Shown one piece after another: positions 8,601 through 17,595 of a stretch of DNA of 64,000 nt. The notes below the pieces were generated by a model. It was not told where the DNA came from. It searched no databases and saw only the letters and a program-made list of their open reading frames with translations. A program made the translations under genes and the position numbers. The number at the start of each line of letters is the position of its first letter. Position 1 is the stretch's first letter. Source of the DNA: Streptomyces paradoxus (GTDB lineage Bacteria; Actinomycetota; Actinomycetes; Streptomycetales; Streptomycetaceae); NCBI RefSeq assembly GCF_014202475.1, contig NZ_JACHGV010000003.1, positions 286,239 to 350,238 on the forward strand, read 5' to 3'.

Positions 8601-9455
8601 GTGAGTGACGAAGTAGAGGCCGGCCACGTCCGGGTCCGGCTTGATCTGTCGTACGACGGGAGTGAGTTCTCCGGATGGGCCAAGCAGGCCGGGGGGCGGC
8701 GGACCGTGCAGGGGGAGATCGAGGACGCCCTGCGGACCGTGACGCGGTCGCGGGAGACCTACGAGCTGACCGTCGCTGGGCGTACCGATGCGGGCGTGCA
8801 CGCGCGCGGGCAGGTCGCTCACGTCGACCTGCCGCGTGAGGTCTGGGCCGAGCACCATCAGAAGCTGCTGAAGCGGCTCGCCGGGCGGCTGCCGCGGGAC
8901 GTCCGGGTCTGGGCGCTCAGGGAGGCGCCCAGTGGCTTCAACGCCCGTTTCTCGGCGGTCTGGAGGCGGTACGCGTACCGGGTCACCGACAACCCCGGGG
9001 GCGTCGACCCGCTGCTGCGGGGCCATGTGCTGTGGCACGACTGGCCCCTCGACGTGGACGCCATGAACGAGGCGGCCCGGGGTCTGCTGGGCGAGCACGA
9101 CTTCGCCGCCTACTGCAAGAAGCGGGAAGGCGCGACCACGATCCGTACGCTCCAGGAGCTGAGTCTGGTGCGGGGGGACGACGGGATCATCACCGCCACC
9201 GTGCGGGCCGACGCCTTCTGCCACAACATGGTGCGCTCGCTCATCGGGGCGCTGCTGTTCGTCGGGGACGGGCACCGGCCCGCCGACTGGCCGGGGAAGG
9301 TGCTGGCGGCCGGCGTACGGGACTCGGCCGTGCACGTCGTACGGCCGCACGGGCTGACGCTGGAGGAGGTCGGCTACCCGGCCGACGACCTGCTCGCCGC
9401 GCGCAACAAGGAGGCGCGGAACAAGCGGTCGCTGCCGTCGGCGGGCTGCTGCTGA
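8601..9455 (+). CDS. truA: tRNA pseudouridine(38-40) synthase
   Basis: It isomerises uridines 38-40 in the tRNA anticodon stem. The 284-residue protein has the TruA catalytic motif [16 protein letters not shown] with the nucleophilic Asp, the opening [17 protein letters not shown], and the late motif [14 protein letters not shown]. The GTG at 8601 follows a GAGAGGA ribosome-binding site (8587-8593). truA adjoins rplQ in many bacteria. The next gene lies on the opposite strand and converges with it. Confidence 0.96.
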   Translation: MSDEVEAGHVRVRLDLSYDGSEFSGWAKQAGGRRTVQGEIEDALRTVTRSRETYELTVAGRTDAGVHARGQVAHVDLPREVWAEHHQKLLKRLAGRLPRDVRVWALREAPSGFNARFSAVWRRYAYRVTDNPGGVDPLLRGHVLWHDWPLDVDAMNEAARGLLGEHDFAAYCKKREGATTIRTLQELSLVRGDDGIITATVRADAFCHNMVRSLIGALLFVGDGHRPADWPGKVLAAGVRDSAVHVVRPHGLTLEEVGYPADDLLAARNKEARNKRSLPSAGCC

Positions 9456-9462
9456 CGTCCGG

Positions 9463-10341
9463 TTATTCGTTGGCCGCGGCCGAGGCCTGGACCTCGCCGC
9501 GGCGGCGGATCTGGTCGAACGTGAACTGGGCCAGGTCGTCCCCGGTCTTGTAGACGGGGTTGTCCTTGGGCGTCACGTCCTTGCCGTTGGTGAAGCCGGC
9601 GTTGGTGAAGTAGGCGTAGCGGCCGTAGGAGTTGGTGGTCGTGCGGCAGAACCCGGATTCGCAGAAGGGCTTCACGCCGCCGCCGGAGAGCGACTTCACG
9701 AAGCTCTTCTTGGTGCTCTGGCCCTTGGCCTTCACGGCCTGCGCCTCGTTGTCGAAGACGGCCACGCCGACCGTCACCGCGATGCCGTCCTTGACGTAGG
9801 TGGCGCGTATCAGGCGCGTGCAGTCGTTCGCCGTGAGGATCTTGGGGAGCGTGCCGCCGGCCGCCGAGGCGCAGTTGCGGGTGTCGGCGGTGGGGCCCTT
9901 CTTGTACAGCGTCCCGGCCTGGGTCAGCTGGGTGCCCGGGAAGAGGGTGTCCGGGCTGAGCGGGGCCTTGTCCTTCTTCGCGCTGGCGATGAAGTCCTTC
10001 GGGTCCAGCGGGGGAGGGGCGCTGGTCGGGGCGAAGGACGGGGCCGAGGCGGTCTGGCTCGGGATGTCGGCCGACGGCAGGGAGGTCGGGTTCCCCCGGT
10101 TGTCGCCGCCCGCCGAGACGACGGCCACCGCGACGGCGGTGCCGATCGCGACGGTGGCGAACGCGCCGCCGCCGATCAGCAGCAGCCGGCGTCGCTTGTT
10201 GCGGGCCTCGGAGGCTTCAGCGAGCGCTGCCCAGTCCGGAGACTGGCCGCCCCCGCTGTTCCAGGGCTGCTGCGACTGCGGTTTCCAGGGATCCCACTGG
10301 GACTGAGGTCCCCCCTGCTGCCCAAAGCTCATGGGCCGCAT
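9463..10341 (-). CDS. Membrane-anchored protein of unknown function
   Basis: The predicted 292-residue protein has a Gln/Pro/Gly/Trp-rich cytoplasmic N-terminus (about 1-38), a basic stop-transfer stretch (NKRRR) and one membrane helix at about 53-77. A Ser/Pro/Thr-rich linker follows, then an extracytoplasmic domain with conserved-looking Cys residues (TRNCASAAGG, NDCTRLIRATYV, FCESGFCRTT). This layout is common for Streptomyces surface proteins. I do not recognise a function. Either Met1 or Met4 (10332) could be the start, and neither has a clear ribosome-binding site. It converges with truA. Confidence 0.8.
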   Translation of the reverse strand: MRPMSFGQQGGPQSQWDPWKPQSQQPWNSGGGQSPDWAALAEASEARNKRRRLLLIGGGAFATVAIGTAVAVAVVSAGGDNRGNPTSLPSADIPSQTASAPSFAPTSAPPPLDPKDFIASAKKDKAPLSPDTLFPGTQLTQAGTLYKKGPTADTRNCASAAGGTLPKILTANDCTRLIRATYVKDGIAVTVGVAVFDNEAQAVKAKGQSTKKSFVKSLSGGGVKPFCESGFCRTTTNSYGRYAYFTNAGFTNGKDVTPKDNPVYKTGDDLAQFTFDQIRRRGEVQASAAANE

Positions 10342-10393
10342 CTTAGACGGGACATGGGGTGTGCTGGTCCGTCCGGACGGGCTCTCCAGCCCC

Positions 10394-10399
10394 TAGCGT
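10394..10399 (+). promoter_or_regulatory. -10-like hexamer (leaderless arrangement)
   Basis: TAGCGT lies exactly 7 bases before the ATG at 10407, and no ribosome-binding site is present. The same TAnnnT spacing precedes several other genes in this window, which suggests leaderless transcription. Confidence 0.4.
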
Positions 10400-10406
10400 T
10401 CCTCCC

Positions 10407-10718
10407 ATGCGCACGGGCAAAGACGACATCTCCGGGTGGTTGGGACGAGTACTGCCGGCGGTGGTGCTGCTGGGGTGTCTGCTGTCGTGGCCGGCCCTCG
10501 CGGCCGGGGTGTGGCCGTCGGTCGTGGTGGGAGCGCTGGTCGCGTGCCGCCGTCCGCGCGCCGGCGGATCCATGGTGCGGTGGTGTGCCGCGGTCGCCGT
10601 GGACGTCGCCGTCTCGGCGGTGTTCCCGTACGGGCGGCCGCTGCGGCGGCGGACGCTGCGGAGGGCCGTCACGTTCTGTGCCGCGCTGTGCGTCTCCGTG
10701 ACCGAGCGGCTTCGGTGA
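10407..10718 (+). CDS. Small membrane protein of unknown function
   Basis: The 103-residue protein has a hydrophobic N-terminal segment (VLPAVVLLGCLLSWPALAAGVWPSVVVGALVA, about 15-46) and a second amphipathic or hydrophobic part, with an Arg-rich C-terminus. I recognise no family. It lies divergent from the membrane-anchored protein upstream and ends just before the rplM promoter. An upstream in-frame ATG at 10359 is possible, but the 10407 start has a well-placed -10-like hexamer. Confidence 0.6.
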   Translation: MRTGKDDISGWLGRVLPAVVLLGCLLSWPALAAGVWPSVVVGALVACRRPRAGGSMVRWCAAVAVDVAVSAVFPYGRPLRRRTLRRAVTFCAALCVSVTERLR

Positions 10719-10727
10719 CCCCGCGTT

Positions 10728-10756
10728 TTGACCCTTGTGGTGTACCCCGGTATTCT
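10728..10756 (+). promoter_or_regulatory. Vegetative-type promoter for rplM-rpsI
   Basis: TTGACC (10728-10733) and TATTCT (10751-10756) are separated by 17 bases. This matches the HrdB (sigma-70 type) consensus. It lies about 180 bases upstream of rplM, so a long leader is expected. Confidence 0.75.
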
Positions 10757-10935
10757 GCTTGTTCGTTGTGTATTGGCTTGCTCATTCTCACGGGACGGGC
10801 CCTTACACCGGTCCACCGGGCCGATGACCAGCGACCCCACGTACGCGGTATGCGTCGCCGCAGTGCGGTCCAGGCTGTCGTGATCGTTTCGGTGACCAGT
10901 TATGGACCATTCACTCGAAGCGAAGGCTACGAACC

Positions 10936-11379
10936 GTGCGTACGTACAGCCCCAAGCCCGGCGATGTGACGCGCCAGTGGCACGTCATCGACGCTCAGGA
11001 CGTTGTCCTGGGCCGTCTCGCCACCACTGCCGCGACGCTCCTCCGGGGCAAGCACAAGCCGATCTACGCGCCGCACGTCGACGCTGGTGACTTCGTCATC
11101 ATCATCAACGCCGACAAGGTGCACCTCTCCGGCAACAAGCGGACCCAGAAGATGGCGTACCGCCACTCCGGCTACCCGGGTGGTCTGCGTTCCGTCCGCT
11201 ACGACGAGCTGCTGGACAAGAACCCCGAGAAGGCCATCGAGAAGGCCGTCAAGGGCATGCTCCCCAAGAACACGCTGGGCCGTCAGATGCTCTCGAAGCT
11301 GAAGGTCTACAAGGGTGACCAGCACCCGCACGGCGCGCAGCAGCCGCAGCCGTTCGAGATCACCCAGGTCGCGCAGTAA
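10936..11379 (+). CDS. rplM: 50S ribosomal protein L13
   Basis: This 147-residue early-assembly protein of the large subunit begins [20 protein letters not shown] and carries the L13 signature [19 protein letters not shown] with flanking PHGAQQPQP. The GTG start at 10936 gives the standard N-terminus. A strong vegetative-type promoter lies upstream. It is cotranscribed with rpsI, 42 bases downstream. Confidence 0.97.
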   Translation: MRTYSPKPGDVTRQWHVIDAQDVVLGRLATTAATLLRGKHKPIYAPHVDAGDFVIIINADKVHLSGNKRTQKMAYRHSGYPGGLRSVRYDELLDKNPEKAIEKAVKGMLPKNTLGRQMLSKLKVYKGDQHPHGAQQPQPFEITQVAQ

Positions 11380-11421
11380 GTCCGGCCACCCCCTAAGACT
11401 GAAGAGAATCTGAGGAGCATC

Positions 11422-11934
11422 GTGGCCGAGACCACTGCCGAGCAGCCGCTCGAAGAGCTTGACATCGACAGCTACACCACCGAGTCCGAGGTCCCCGTCG
11501 AGGGCGAGTACACCTCGGAGTCCATGGCGTCCCGCTTCGGCGAGCCCCAGCCGGCCGCCGGCCTGGGCCGTCGCAAGAACGCCATCGCCCGCGTCCGGAT
11601 CGTCCCGGGCACCGGCAAGTGGAAGATCAACGGTCGCACCCTCGAGGACTACTTCCCGAACAAGGTGCACCAGCAGGAAGTCAACGAGCCGTTCAAGGTT
11701 CTCGAGCTCGAGGGCCGCTACGACGTCATCGCCCGCATCTCCGGTGGCGGTGTCTCCGGCCAGGCCGGTGCGCTCCGTCTCGGTGTCGCCCGTGCGCTGA
11801 ACGAGGCGGACGTCGACAACAACCGCGGCCCGCTGAAGAAGGCCGGCTTCCTCAAGCGCGACGACCGTGCGGTCGAGCGCAAGAAGGCCGGTCTGAAGAA
11901 GGCCCGCAAGGCTCCGCAGTACAGCAAGCGCTAA
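11422..11934 (+). CDS. rpsI: 30S ribosomal protein S9
   Basis: The 170-residue protein carries an acidic N-terminal extension of about 45 residues ([18 protein letters not shown]...) ahead of the S9 domain, which begins [19 protein letters not shown]. The C-terminus RKAPQYSKR is the conserved tail that reaches the P site. The long extension is normal in actinobacteria. The GTG start follows GAGGAG. A strong hairpin follows the gene. Confidence 0.97.
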   Translation: MAETTAEQPLEELDIDSYTTESEVPVEGEYTSESMASRFGEPQPAAGLGRRKNAIARVRIVPGTGKWKINGRTLEDYFPNKVHQQEVNEPFKVLELEGRYDVIARISGGGVSGQAGALRLGVARALNEADVDNNRGPLKKAGFLKRDDRAVERKKAGLKKARKAPQYSKR

Positions 11935-11971
11935 TCGCGTCGCCCGTCCTTGCGACTGGCTTCGCAACGAT

Positions 11972-12003
11972 CGCCCCGGCGGCACGGTTGTGCTGCCGGG
12001 GCG
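11972..12003 (+). terminator. Terminator after rpsI
   Basis: A 14-bp stem with one G-T pair (arms 11972-11985 and 11990-12003) and a GGTT loop is followed by GTTTCGTTT. It ends the rplM-rpsI operon. Confidence 0.85.
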
Positions 12004-12100
12004 GTTTCGTTTACACAACCCCTACAGCCCCCGGACAGTCTCAGGGGGTGCACTCGGGGATGTGAGCCGCATTCTCATCAGTAATTCGGAGGACACCACT

Positions 12101-13459
12101 GTGGGACGACTCTTCGGCACGGACGGCGTGCGCGGTGTCGCCAATGCGGATCTGACGGCGGAGATGGCCCTGGGCCTCTCCGTGGCCGCGGCACACGTAC
12201 TGGCCGAGGCGGGCACGTTCGAGGGACACCGGCCGACCGCCGTGGTCGGGCGTGACCCCCGTGCGTCCGGGGAGTTCCTGGAAGCCGCCGTGGTCGCGGG
12301 TCTCGCCAGCGCCGGCGTGGACGTCCTGCGGGTCGGCGTGCTGCCGACGCCCGCCGTGGCGTACCTGACCGGGGAGCTGGGGGCCGACCTCGGTGTGATG
12401 CTCTCCGCGAGCCACAACGCCATGCCCGACAACGGCATCAAGTTCTTCGCCCGCGGCGGGCACAAGCTCGCCGACGAGCTGGAGGACCGGATCGAGTCCG
12501 TCTACGAGGAGCACCGCACCGGCGCCCCGTGGGACCGGCCGACCGGGGCCGGGGTGGGCCGCGTACGCGCGTACGAGGAGGGCTCCGAGCGGTACGTCGC
12601 GCATCTGCTGGGCGTCCTGCCGAACCGCCTCGACGGGCTCAAGGTCGTCCTCGACGAGGCGCACGGCGCCGCCGCCCAGGTCTCGCCCGAGGCGTTCCAG
12701 CGGGCCGGCGCCGAGGTCGTCACGATCGGGGCCGAGCCGGACGGGCTCAACATCAACGACGGGTGCGGTTCGACGCACCTGGACAAGATCAAGGCCGCCG
12801 TCGTCGAGCACGGCGCCGACCTCGGCATCGCGCACGACGGCGACGCCGACCGGTGCCTCGCCGTCGACCACACCGGCGCGGAGGTGGACGGGGACCAGAT
12901 CCTCGCCGTGCTCGCGCTGGCGATGCGGGAGCGTTCCGTGCTGCGGTCCGAGACGGTCGTGGCCACGGTGATGTCGAACCTCGGGTTCAAGCTCGCCATG
13001 GAGCGCGAGGGCATCCGGCTCGTGCAGACCGCCGTCGGTGACCGGTACGTGCTGGAGGAGATGAAGGAGCACGGGTTCGCTCTCGGGGGCGAGCAGTCCG
13101 GGCACGTGATCATCCTCGACCACGCGACCACCGGGGACGGCACGCTGACCGGGCTGCTGCTGGCGGCTCGGGTCGCTCAGAGCGGGCGCACGCTGGCGGA
13201 TCTCGCCGGTGTCATGGAGCGGCTGCCGCAGGTGCTGATCAATGTGCCGGATGTCGACAGGACGCGGGTGGGGACGTCCGAGGAGCTGTCGGCGGCCGTC
13301 GCGGACGCGGAGCGGGAGCTCGGCGAGACCGGGCGGGTGCTGCTGCGGCCCTCCGGGACCGAGCCGTTGGTCCGCGTGATGGTCGAGGCGGCCGATATCG
13401 AGCAGGCGCGGTCTGTCGCGGGGCGGCTGGCCGATGCGGTGAAGTCCGCGCTCGGGTAG
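12101..13459 (+). CDS. glmM: Phosphoglucosamine mutase
   Basis: It converts glucosamine-6-P to glucosamine-1-P, the second step to UDP-GlcNAc for peptidoglycan. From the GTG at 12101 (GGAGG ribosome-binding site at 12088-12092) the protein is 452 residues and begins [15 protein letters not shown]. The phosphoserine motif SASHN places the catalytic Ser at residue 104, the metal loop is DGDADR, and the phosphate-binding motif [12 protein letters not shown] is near the C-terminus. In-frame extension upstream would run into the rpsI terminator. glmS lies 4 kb downstream. Confidence 0.97.
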   Translation: MGRLFGTDGVRGVANADLTAEMALGLSVAAAHVLAEAGTFEGHRPTAVVGRDPRASGEFLEAAVVAGLASAGVDVLRVGVLPTPAVAYLTGELGADLGVMLSASHNAMPDNGIKFFARGGHKLADELEDRIESVYEEHRTGAPWDRPTGAGVGRVRAYEEGSERYVAHLLGVLPNRLDGLKVVLDEAHGAAAQVSPEAFQRAGAEVVTIGAEPDGLNINDGCGSTHLDKIKAAVVEHGADLGIAHDGDADRCLAVDHTGAEVDGDQILAVLALAMRERSVLRSETVVATVMSNLGFKLAMEREGIRLVQTAVGDRYVLEEMKEHGFALGGEQSGHVIILDHATTGDGTLTGLLLAARVAQSGRTLADLAGVMERLPQVLINVPDVDRTRVGTSEELSAAVADAERELGETGRVLLRPSGTEPLVRVMVEAADIEQARSVAGRLADAVKSALG

Positions 13460-13490
13460 TGAACCGGGTCGGGGGTGGGGCTGCGGGTGA

Positions 13491-13563
13491 CTGCGGGCCG
13501 CGGGTCGTTCGTGGCTTGTCGCGCCCACGCGGCGGAGCCGCACATGGACACAGCCCCGCGCCC
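13491..13563 (+). repeat. Dispersed intergenic repeat, copy D (with insert)
   Basis: This copy starts CTGCGGGCCGCGGGTCGT, then GTGGCTTGTCGCG, and ends CCCCGCGCCCC like the others. The central AGTT is replaced by about 29 bases containing GCGGC-GGA-GCCGC, a small hairpin. It fills the gap between the convergent glmM and DUF389 genes. Confidence 0.65.
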
Positions 13564-14511
13564 CTAGAGCTTGCCGACCCCCTGGCGCTGTCTCGACCAG
13601 AGCCACTTCTGGAGCAGCAGGGTGGCTGTGCCCGCGACGATGATGCCCAAGAGGTTCAGCAGGAGCTGTTCCGTGGAGCCCCACGTCTGTTTCGTGTCGC
13701 CGTAGCTCAGGGCCACGGCCGCGTTCGCGGCGGCCGGGATCGTGGTGACCGAGATGGCCACGCCGACCAGGGCGCCCGACTTGGCCGAGGTCAGGGAGAG
13801 CGTGCCGGCGATGCCGGCCAGGACCGCCACGACGAAGGAGAACCAGTCCGGGGCGTAGATGAAGCCCGTGTTCGGGCGGTCCGCCCTGAGCTGCTGCTCG
13901 CTGAACAGGTCGACGGCGTCCATGAAGAGGCTGAAGGCGACCGTCACCGCCATCGCCGCCGCGAAGCCCACCAGCAGGGCGATCAGTGCGCGCAGGGCGA
14001 GCCGGGGGCGGCGCCGGACGATCGCGGTGCTGAGGCCGGCGAGCGGGCCGAACTCCGGGCCCACGGCCATGGCGCCGACGATCAGGATCGCGTTGTCCAG
14101 GACCACGCCGCAGGCCGCGATCATCGTGGCGAGCGTGATGAACGCCAGGTAGGTGACGGAGAGGGTGGACTCCTCGTGCGTCGCGTCGGTCAGCTGCTCC
14201 CAGAGGACCGCGTCCGCTCCCTCGCCGGGCGCGTCGGCCTCCGCCTGGTCGGCCCGCTCGGACAGGGACAGGTCTATGGACTCGACGGCGATGGAGCCGG
14301 TGGTGTCGATGCCCAGTTCCCGCAGCCGGCCGAGCAGTTCGTCGCCCGCCTCACGCGCCACGTCGCACATCACCACGTCCCCGGCCGGGTCGCGGGCGGC
14401 GCCCGGCAGCACGACGAGGTGGGTGGTGCCGACCGTCTTCTCGATCAGCAGGACCACTTCGTCGGTCCGGTCGGACGGTGTGATCACGCGCAGATGGAGC
14501 ATGGCGCCCAT
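13564..14511 (-). CDS. DUF389 family membrane protein
   Basis: The 315-residue protein has a soluble N-terminal half (about 1-115) followed by six or so membrane segments. The motif AMAVGPEFGPLAGLSTAIVRRRPRLA, with the preceding GVVLDNAILIVGA, is typical of the DUF389 family (related to E. coli YjiP-like and archaeal membrane proteins) whose function is unknown. The start could be Met1 or Met4. It is convergent with glmM and lies 22 bases after coaA on the same strand, so coaA and this gene may be cotranscribed. Confidence 0.85.
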   Translation of the reverse strand: MGAMLHLRVITPSDRTDEVVLLIEKTVGTTHLVVLPGAARDPAGDVVMCDVAREAGDELLGRLRELGIDTTGSIAVESIDLSLSERADQAEADAPGEGADAVLWEQLTDATHEESTLSVTYLAFITLATMIAACGVVLDNAILIVGAMAVGPEFGPLAGLSTAIVRRRPRLALRALIALLVGFAAAMAVTVAFSLFMDAVDLFSEQQLRADRPNTGFIYAPDWFSFVVAVLAGIAGTLSLTSAKSGALVGVAISVTTIPAAANAAVALSYGDTKQTWGSTEQLLLNLLGIIVAGTATLLLQKWLWSRQRQGVGKL

Positions 14512-14533
14512 CTAACCCGCCTTTCCCCTGCCG

Positions 14534-15523
14534 TCACAGCTTGCGCAGGCTGAGCCGCTGCACCTTGTGGTCCGGGCCCTTGCGCAGGACGAGGGCGGCA
14601 CGGCCGCGGGTGGGGGCGATGTTCTCCACCAGGTTGGGCCGGTTGATGGTGCGCCACATCGTCCGGGCGTAGTCGAGGGCCTCTTCCTCTGAGACCTGCG
14701 TGTACTTGCGGAAGTACGAGGACGGGTTCTGGAAGGCGGTCGCGCGCAGCTTGCGGAAGCGGTTGAGGTACCAGGTCTCGATGTCCTCGACGCGGGCGTC
14801 GACGTACACGCTGAAGTCGAAGTAGTCGGCGAGACCGACGCGGGTGCGGCCGTCCTTGCCGGGCAGGGCCGGCTGGAGGACGTTCAGGCCCTCGACGATC
14901 AGGATGTCGGGGCGGCGGACCGTGAGCCTCTTGTCGGGGACGATGTCGTAGATGAGGTGGGAGTAGACGGGGGCCGTGACCTCGTCCTTGCCGGCCTTGA
15001 TGTCGGCGACGAAGCGAGTCAGGGCGCGGCGGTCGTACGACTCCGGGAAGCCCTTGCGGGACATCAGGCCACGGGCCTGGAGTTCCTTGGTGGGCAGCAG
15101 GAAGCCGTCGGTGGTGACCAGCTCGACGCGCGGGTGCTCGGGCCAGCGCGAGAGCAGGGCCTGGAGGAGGCGGGCGACCGTCGACTTGCCCACGGCGACC
15201 GAACCGGCCACGCCTATGACGAACGGGGTGCCCGACTGGGAGCCCTGTTCGCCGAGGAACGTGTTCAGCGCGCCTCTGAGTCCGTCGGTGGCACCGACGT
15301 AGAGGTTGAGGAGACGGGACAGCGGGAGGTAGATGTCCCGCACCTCGTCGAGGTCGATCACGTCGCCGAGACCGCGCAGCTTCTCGACCTCCTCGGCCGT
15401 CAGCGGAAGCGGCGTCTTGTCGCGCAGCGCGCTCCACTCGGTTCGGGTGAGGTCGACGTAGGGAGTCGCCTCCGGGCGGGGCCGGTGGGCGCTCCGGGGC
15501 ATCGAGGAGACCGGAGAGATCAC
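14534..15523 (-). CDS. coaA: Pantothenate kinase, type I
   Basis: It phosphorylates pantothenate, the first step of coenzyme A synthesis. The P-loop [12 protein letters not shown] is at residues 104-115, followed by [10 protein letters not shown] and RKGFPESYD. The C-terminus [19 protein letters not shown] matches bacterial CoaA. The 329-residue reading uses the GTG at 15523. An alternative ATG at 15502 (residue 8) cannot be excluded because neither has a clear ribosome-binding site. Confidence 0.95.
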   Translation of the reverse strand: MISPVSSMPRSAHRPRPEATPYVDLTRTEWSALRDKTPLPLTAEEVEKLRGLGDVIDLDEVRDIYLPLSRLLNLYVGATDGLRGALNTFLGEQGSQSGTPFVIGVAGSVAVGKSTVARLLQALLSRWPEHPRVELVTTDGFLLPTKELQARGLMSRKGFPESYDRRALTRFVADIKAGKDEVTAPVYSHLIYDIVPDKRLTVRRPDILIVEGLNVLQPALPGKDGRTRVGLADYFDFSVYVDARVEDIETWYLNRFRKLRATAFQNPSSYFRKYTQVSEEEALDYARTMWRTINRPNLVENIAPTRGRAALVLRKGPDHKVQRLSLRKL

Positions 15524-15693
15524 AGTCCATTGTTACGGGCGTACGAACGGATGGTGAGGTGGGATCCGTCACGCGAGGTTTTCGCCCCTTTTCCTCCTGA
15601 GAAAAACTGGTGCGGGAGGAATGTCAGTGGTGTGCGTCACAGTTGTGGGAGAGGTGGGCCCGGTCCGGGGTCCACGGACGCCTGGGGGTACCC

Positions 15694-16701
15694 ATGACGT
15701 ACGCGATAGAGGCGGAAGGTCTGGTCAAGCGGTTCAAGGAGACCGAGGCGCTGGCCGGCGTCGACCTGGCCGCCCGCAAGGGCACGGTGCTCGGGCTGCT
15801 GGGCCCCAACGGTGCGGGGAAGACGACGGCGGTGCGGATCTTCGCGACACTGCTGCGCCCGGACCGGGGCAGGGCCCGGGTGGCCGGCCACGACGTGGTC
15901 CGGGAGGCCGGGGTCGTACGGTCCCTGGTCGGGCTGACCGGGCAGTACGCGGCGGTCGACGAGAACCTGACCGGGACGGAGAACCTGCTGCTCATCGGCC
16001 GGCTGCTGGGTCTGCCGCGGCGGGAGGCGAAGGCGCGGGCCGGTGAGCTGCTGGAGCGGTTCCAGCTGACCCACGCGGCCGGGCGGGCCGCGAAGACCTT
16101 CTCGGGCGGCATGCGCAGGCGCTTGGACCTCGCGGCCAGCCTCGTCGGCCGGCCCAGCATCCTCTTCCTCGACGAGCCGACCACCGGCCTCGACCCGCAC
16201 AGCCGCGGTGAGCTGTGGGACCTGCTGCGCGGCCTGGTCGCGGACGGCGCGACCGCCCTGCTGACCACGCAGTACCTGAACGAGGCCGATGTCCTCGCGG
16301 ACGACATCGTGGTGATCGACAAGGGCCGTGTGATCGCCGGGGGCACGCCGGACCAGCTGAAGGCGCAGGTCGGCGGCCAGGTGCTGGAGCTCAGGCCGAT
16401 CGCCGGGCAGGATCTCGCGCGGGCGCACGCGCTGGTGGCCGGGGCCGCCGGGCCGCAGGCCCGGATCGAGGGCGAGACGGTCACCGCCCCGGTGAAGGAC
16501 CCCGAGCTGATGCCGGCCGTGGTGCGCGCGCTGGACCGGGAGGGTATCGCGGTCGGGGAGCTGGCCCTGCGCCGTTCCTCGCTCGACGAGGTCTTCCTCT
16601 CCCTGACCGGCCACCGCGCCGAGCCGGGCGAGGCCGAGGAGGACGGCGGTGCGGCCGTCCGGGAGGACGAGGAGCTGGAGAAGGCGGTGAGCCGGTCATG
16701 A
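15694..16701 (+). CDS. ABC exporter ATP-binding protein, DrrA family
   Basis: This is the 335-residue ATPase of a two-gene exporter. The Walker A motif GPNGAGKTT is at residues 37-45, the signature is FSGGMRRRLDLA, and Walker B is ILFLDEPTTGLDP. The C-terminal extension after residue 220 (EVFLSLTGHRAE) is typical of daunorubicin-resistance type (DrrA) proteins. ATG 15694 follows GGGGGT. Its TGA overlaps the permease ATG (ATGA at 16698-16701). The substrate is unknown, and nothing nearby indicates an antibiotic cluster. Confidence 0.9.
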   Translation: MTYAIEAEGLVKRFKETEALAGVDLAARKGTVLGLLGPNGAGKTTAVRIFATLLRPDRGRARVAGHDVVREAGVVRSLVGLTGQYAAVDENLTGTENLLLIGRLLGLPRREAKARAGELLERFQLTHAAGRAAKTFSGGMRRRLDLAASLVGRPSILFLDEPTTGLDPHSRGELWDLLRGLVADGATALLTTQYLNEADVLADDIVVIDKGRVIAGGTPDQLKAQVGGQVLELRPIAGQDLARAHALVAGAAGPQARIEGETVTAPVKDPELMPAVVRALDREGIAVGELALRRSSLDEVFLSLTGHRAEPGEAEEDGGAAVREDEELEKAVSRS

Positions 16702-17507
16702 CCGCCACCACTCTCACCGTGCCGGTCACCGGGTCCGGCCGGGTGCCCGCCCTCGCCGGGGTGCGGCAGACCTTTACGATGGCCTGGCGGAGCCTGGTCG
16801 CCGTCAAGCACAACCCGCTCGAACTGGTCGACTACAGCATCACGCCGATCATGTTCGTGTTCCTGTTCACCTACGTTCTGGGCGGGCAGATGGCCGGCTC
16901 GCCCGACGCGTATCTGAAGTACGCGCTGCCCGGGATCATCGTGCAGAACACCCTGTTCATGACGATGTACACGGCGATGGCCCTCAACACCGATCTCACC
17001 AAGGGCGTCTTCGACCGGTTGCGCAGCCTGCCCATCGCCCGCTCCGCCCCGCTCATCGGCCGGATCACCGCGGACCTCGCGAAGCACGTGTGGGCGCTGC
17101 TGCTGATGATCGGCCTCGGCCTGGCACTCGGCTTCCGCATCACCGGCGGATTCGGTGGATTCCTGCTCGGCACACTGCTGGTGGTGGTGTTCGCCGCGGC
17201 CGTGTCCTGGAGCGCGGTGCTGATCGGGATGCTGGCCGGTGACGCCGAGAAGGTCCAGGCGTTCGCGTTCACGCTCATCTTCCCGATCACCTTCACCAGC
17301 AGCGCGTTCGTCGTCGTCGACACGATGCCCGGCTGGCTCCAGGCGTGGAGCGACGTCAATCCGGTGACCCACCTGTCGGATGCGTTCCGGGGGCTGCTGC
17401 TCGGCGGGGCGGTGGCGGAGCCGGTGCTGTGGTCGCTGGTGTGGGCGGCGGGTATCGCCCTGGTGTTCTATCCGCTGGCCATGCGGGCCTATCGGGCGAA
17501 GGTCTGA
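16698..17507 (+). CDS. ABC-2 type exporter permease, DrrB family
   Basis: The 269-residue integral membrane protein has six predicted membrane segments and the ABC-2 pattern VFDRLRSLPIARSAPLIGR and VNPVTHLSDAFRGLLLGG typical of DrrB permeases. Start and stop overlap by four bases with the ATPase gene, so the two subunits are translationally coupled and should form a drug- or lipid-type exporter in the cytoplasmic membrane. Confidence 0.9.
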   Translation: MTATTLTVPVTGSGRVPALAGVRQTFTMAWRSLVAVKHNPLELVDYSITPIMFVFLFTYVLGGQMAGSPDAYLKYALPGIIVQNTLFMTMYTAMALNTDLTKGVFDRLRSLPIARSAPLIGRITADLAKHVWALLLMIGLGLALGFRITGGFGGFLLGTLLVVVFAAAVSWSAVLIGMLAGDAEKVQAFAFTLIFPITFTSSAFVVVDTMPGWLQAWSDVNPVTHLSDAFRGLLLGGAVAEPVLWSLVWAAGIALVFYPLAMRAYRAKV

Positions 17508-17582
17508 CTCAGGGCCTCCTGCCCCCGGTGGGAATTTCCGATTTCGGGCACACAACGGCCGGTTCGGCACTCGAATCGACCC

Positions 17583-17588
17583 TAAGCT
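17583..17588 (+). promoter_or_regulatory. -10-like hexamer for glmS (leaderless arrangement)
   Basis: TAAGCT lies 7 bases before the glmS ATG. No ribosome-binding site and no glmS ribozyme-like leader are present in the 88-base gap. Confidence 0.45.
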
Positions 17589-17595
17589 GCCGCCC

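Noticed and set aside
4948..13563. Repeats as insertion sequences or a CRISPR array
   Set aside because: The copies are short, imperfect, kilobases apart and not linked to any transposase. There is no regular spacer pattern.
15694..17507. Part of an antibiotic biosynthesis cluster because of DrrAB similarity
   Set aside because: The surrounding genes are housekeeping (coaA, glmS) and no biosynthetic enzyme is nearby.
17508..17595. Possible glmS ribozyme or riboswitch
   Set aside because: The leader is only 88 bases, has no conserved ribozyme core, and a -10-like hexamer lies 7 bases before the start codon, which suggests a leaderless mRNA.
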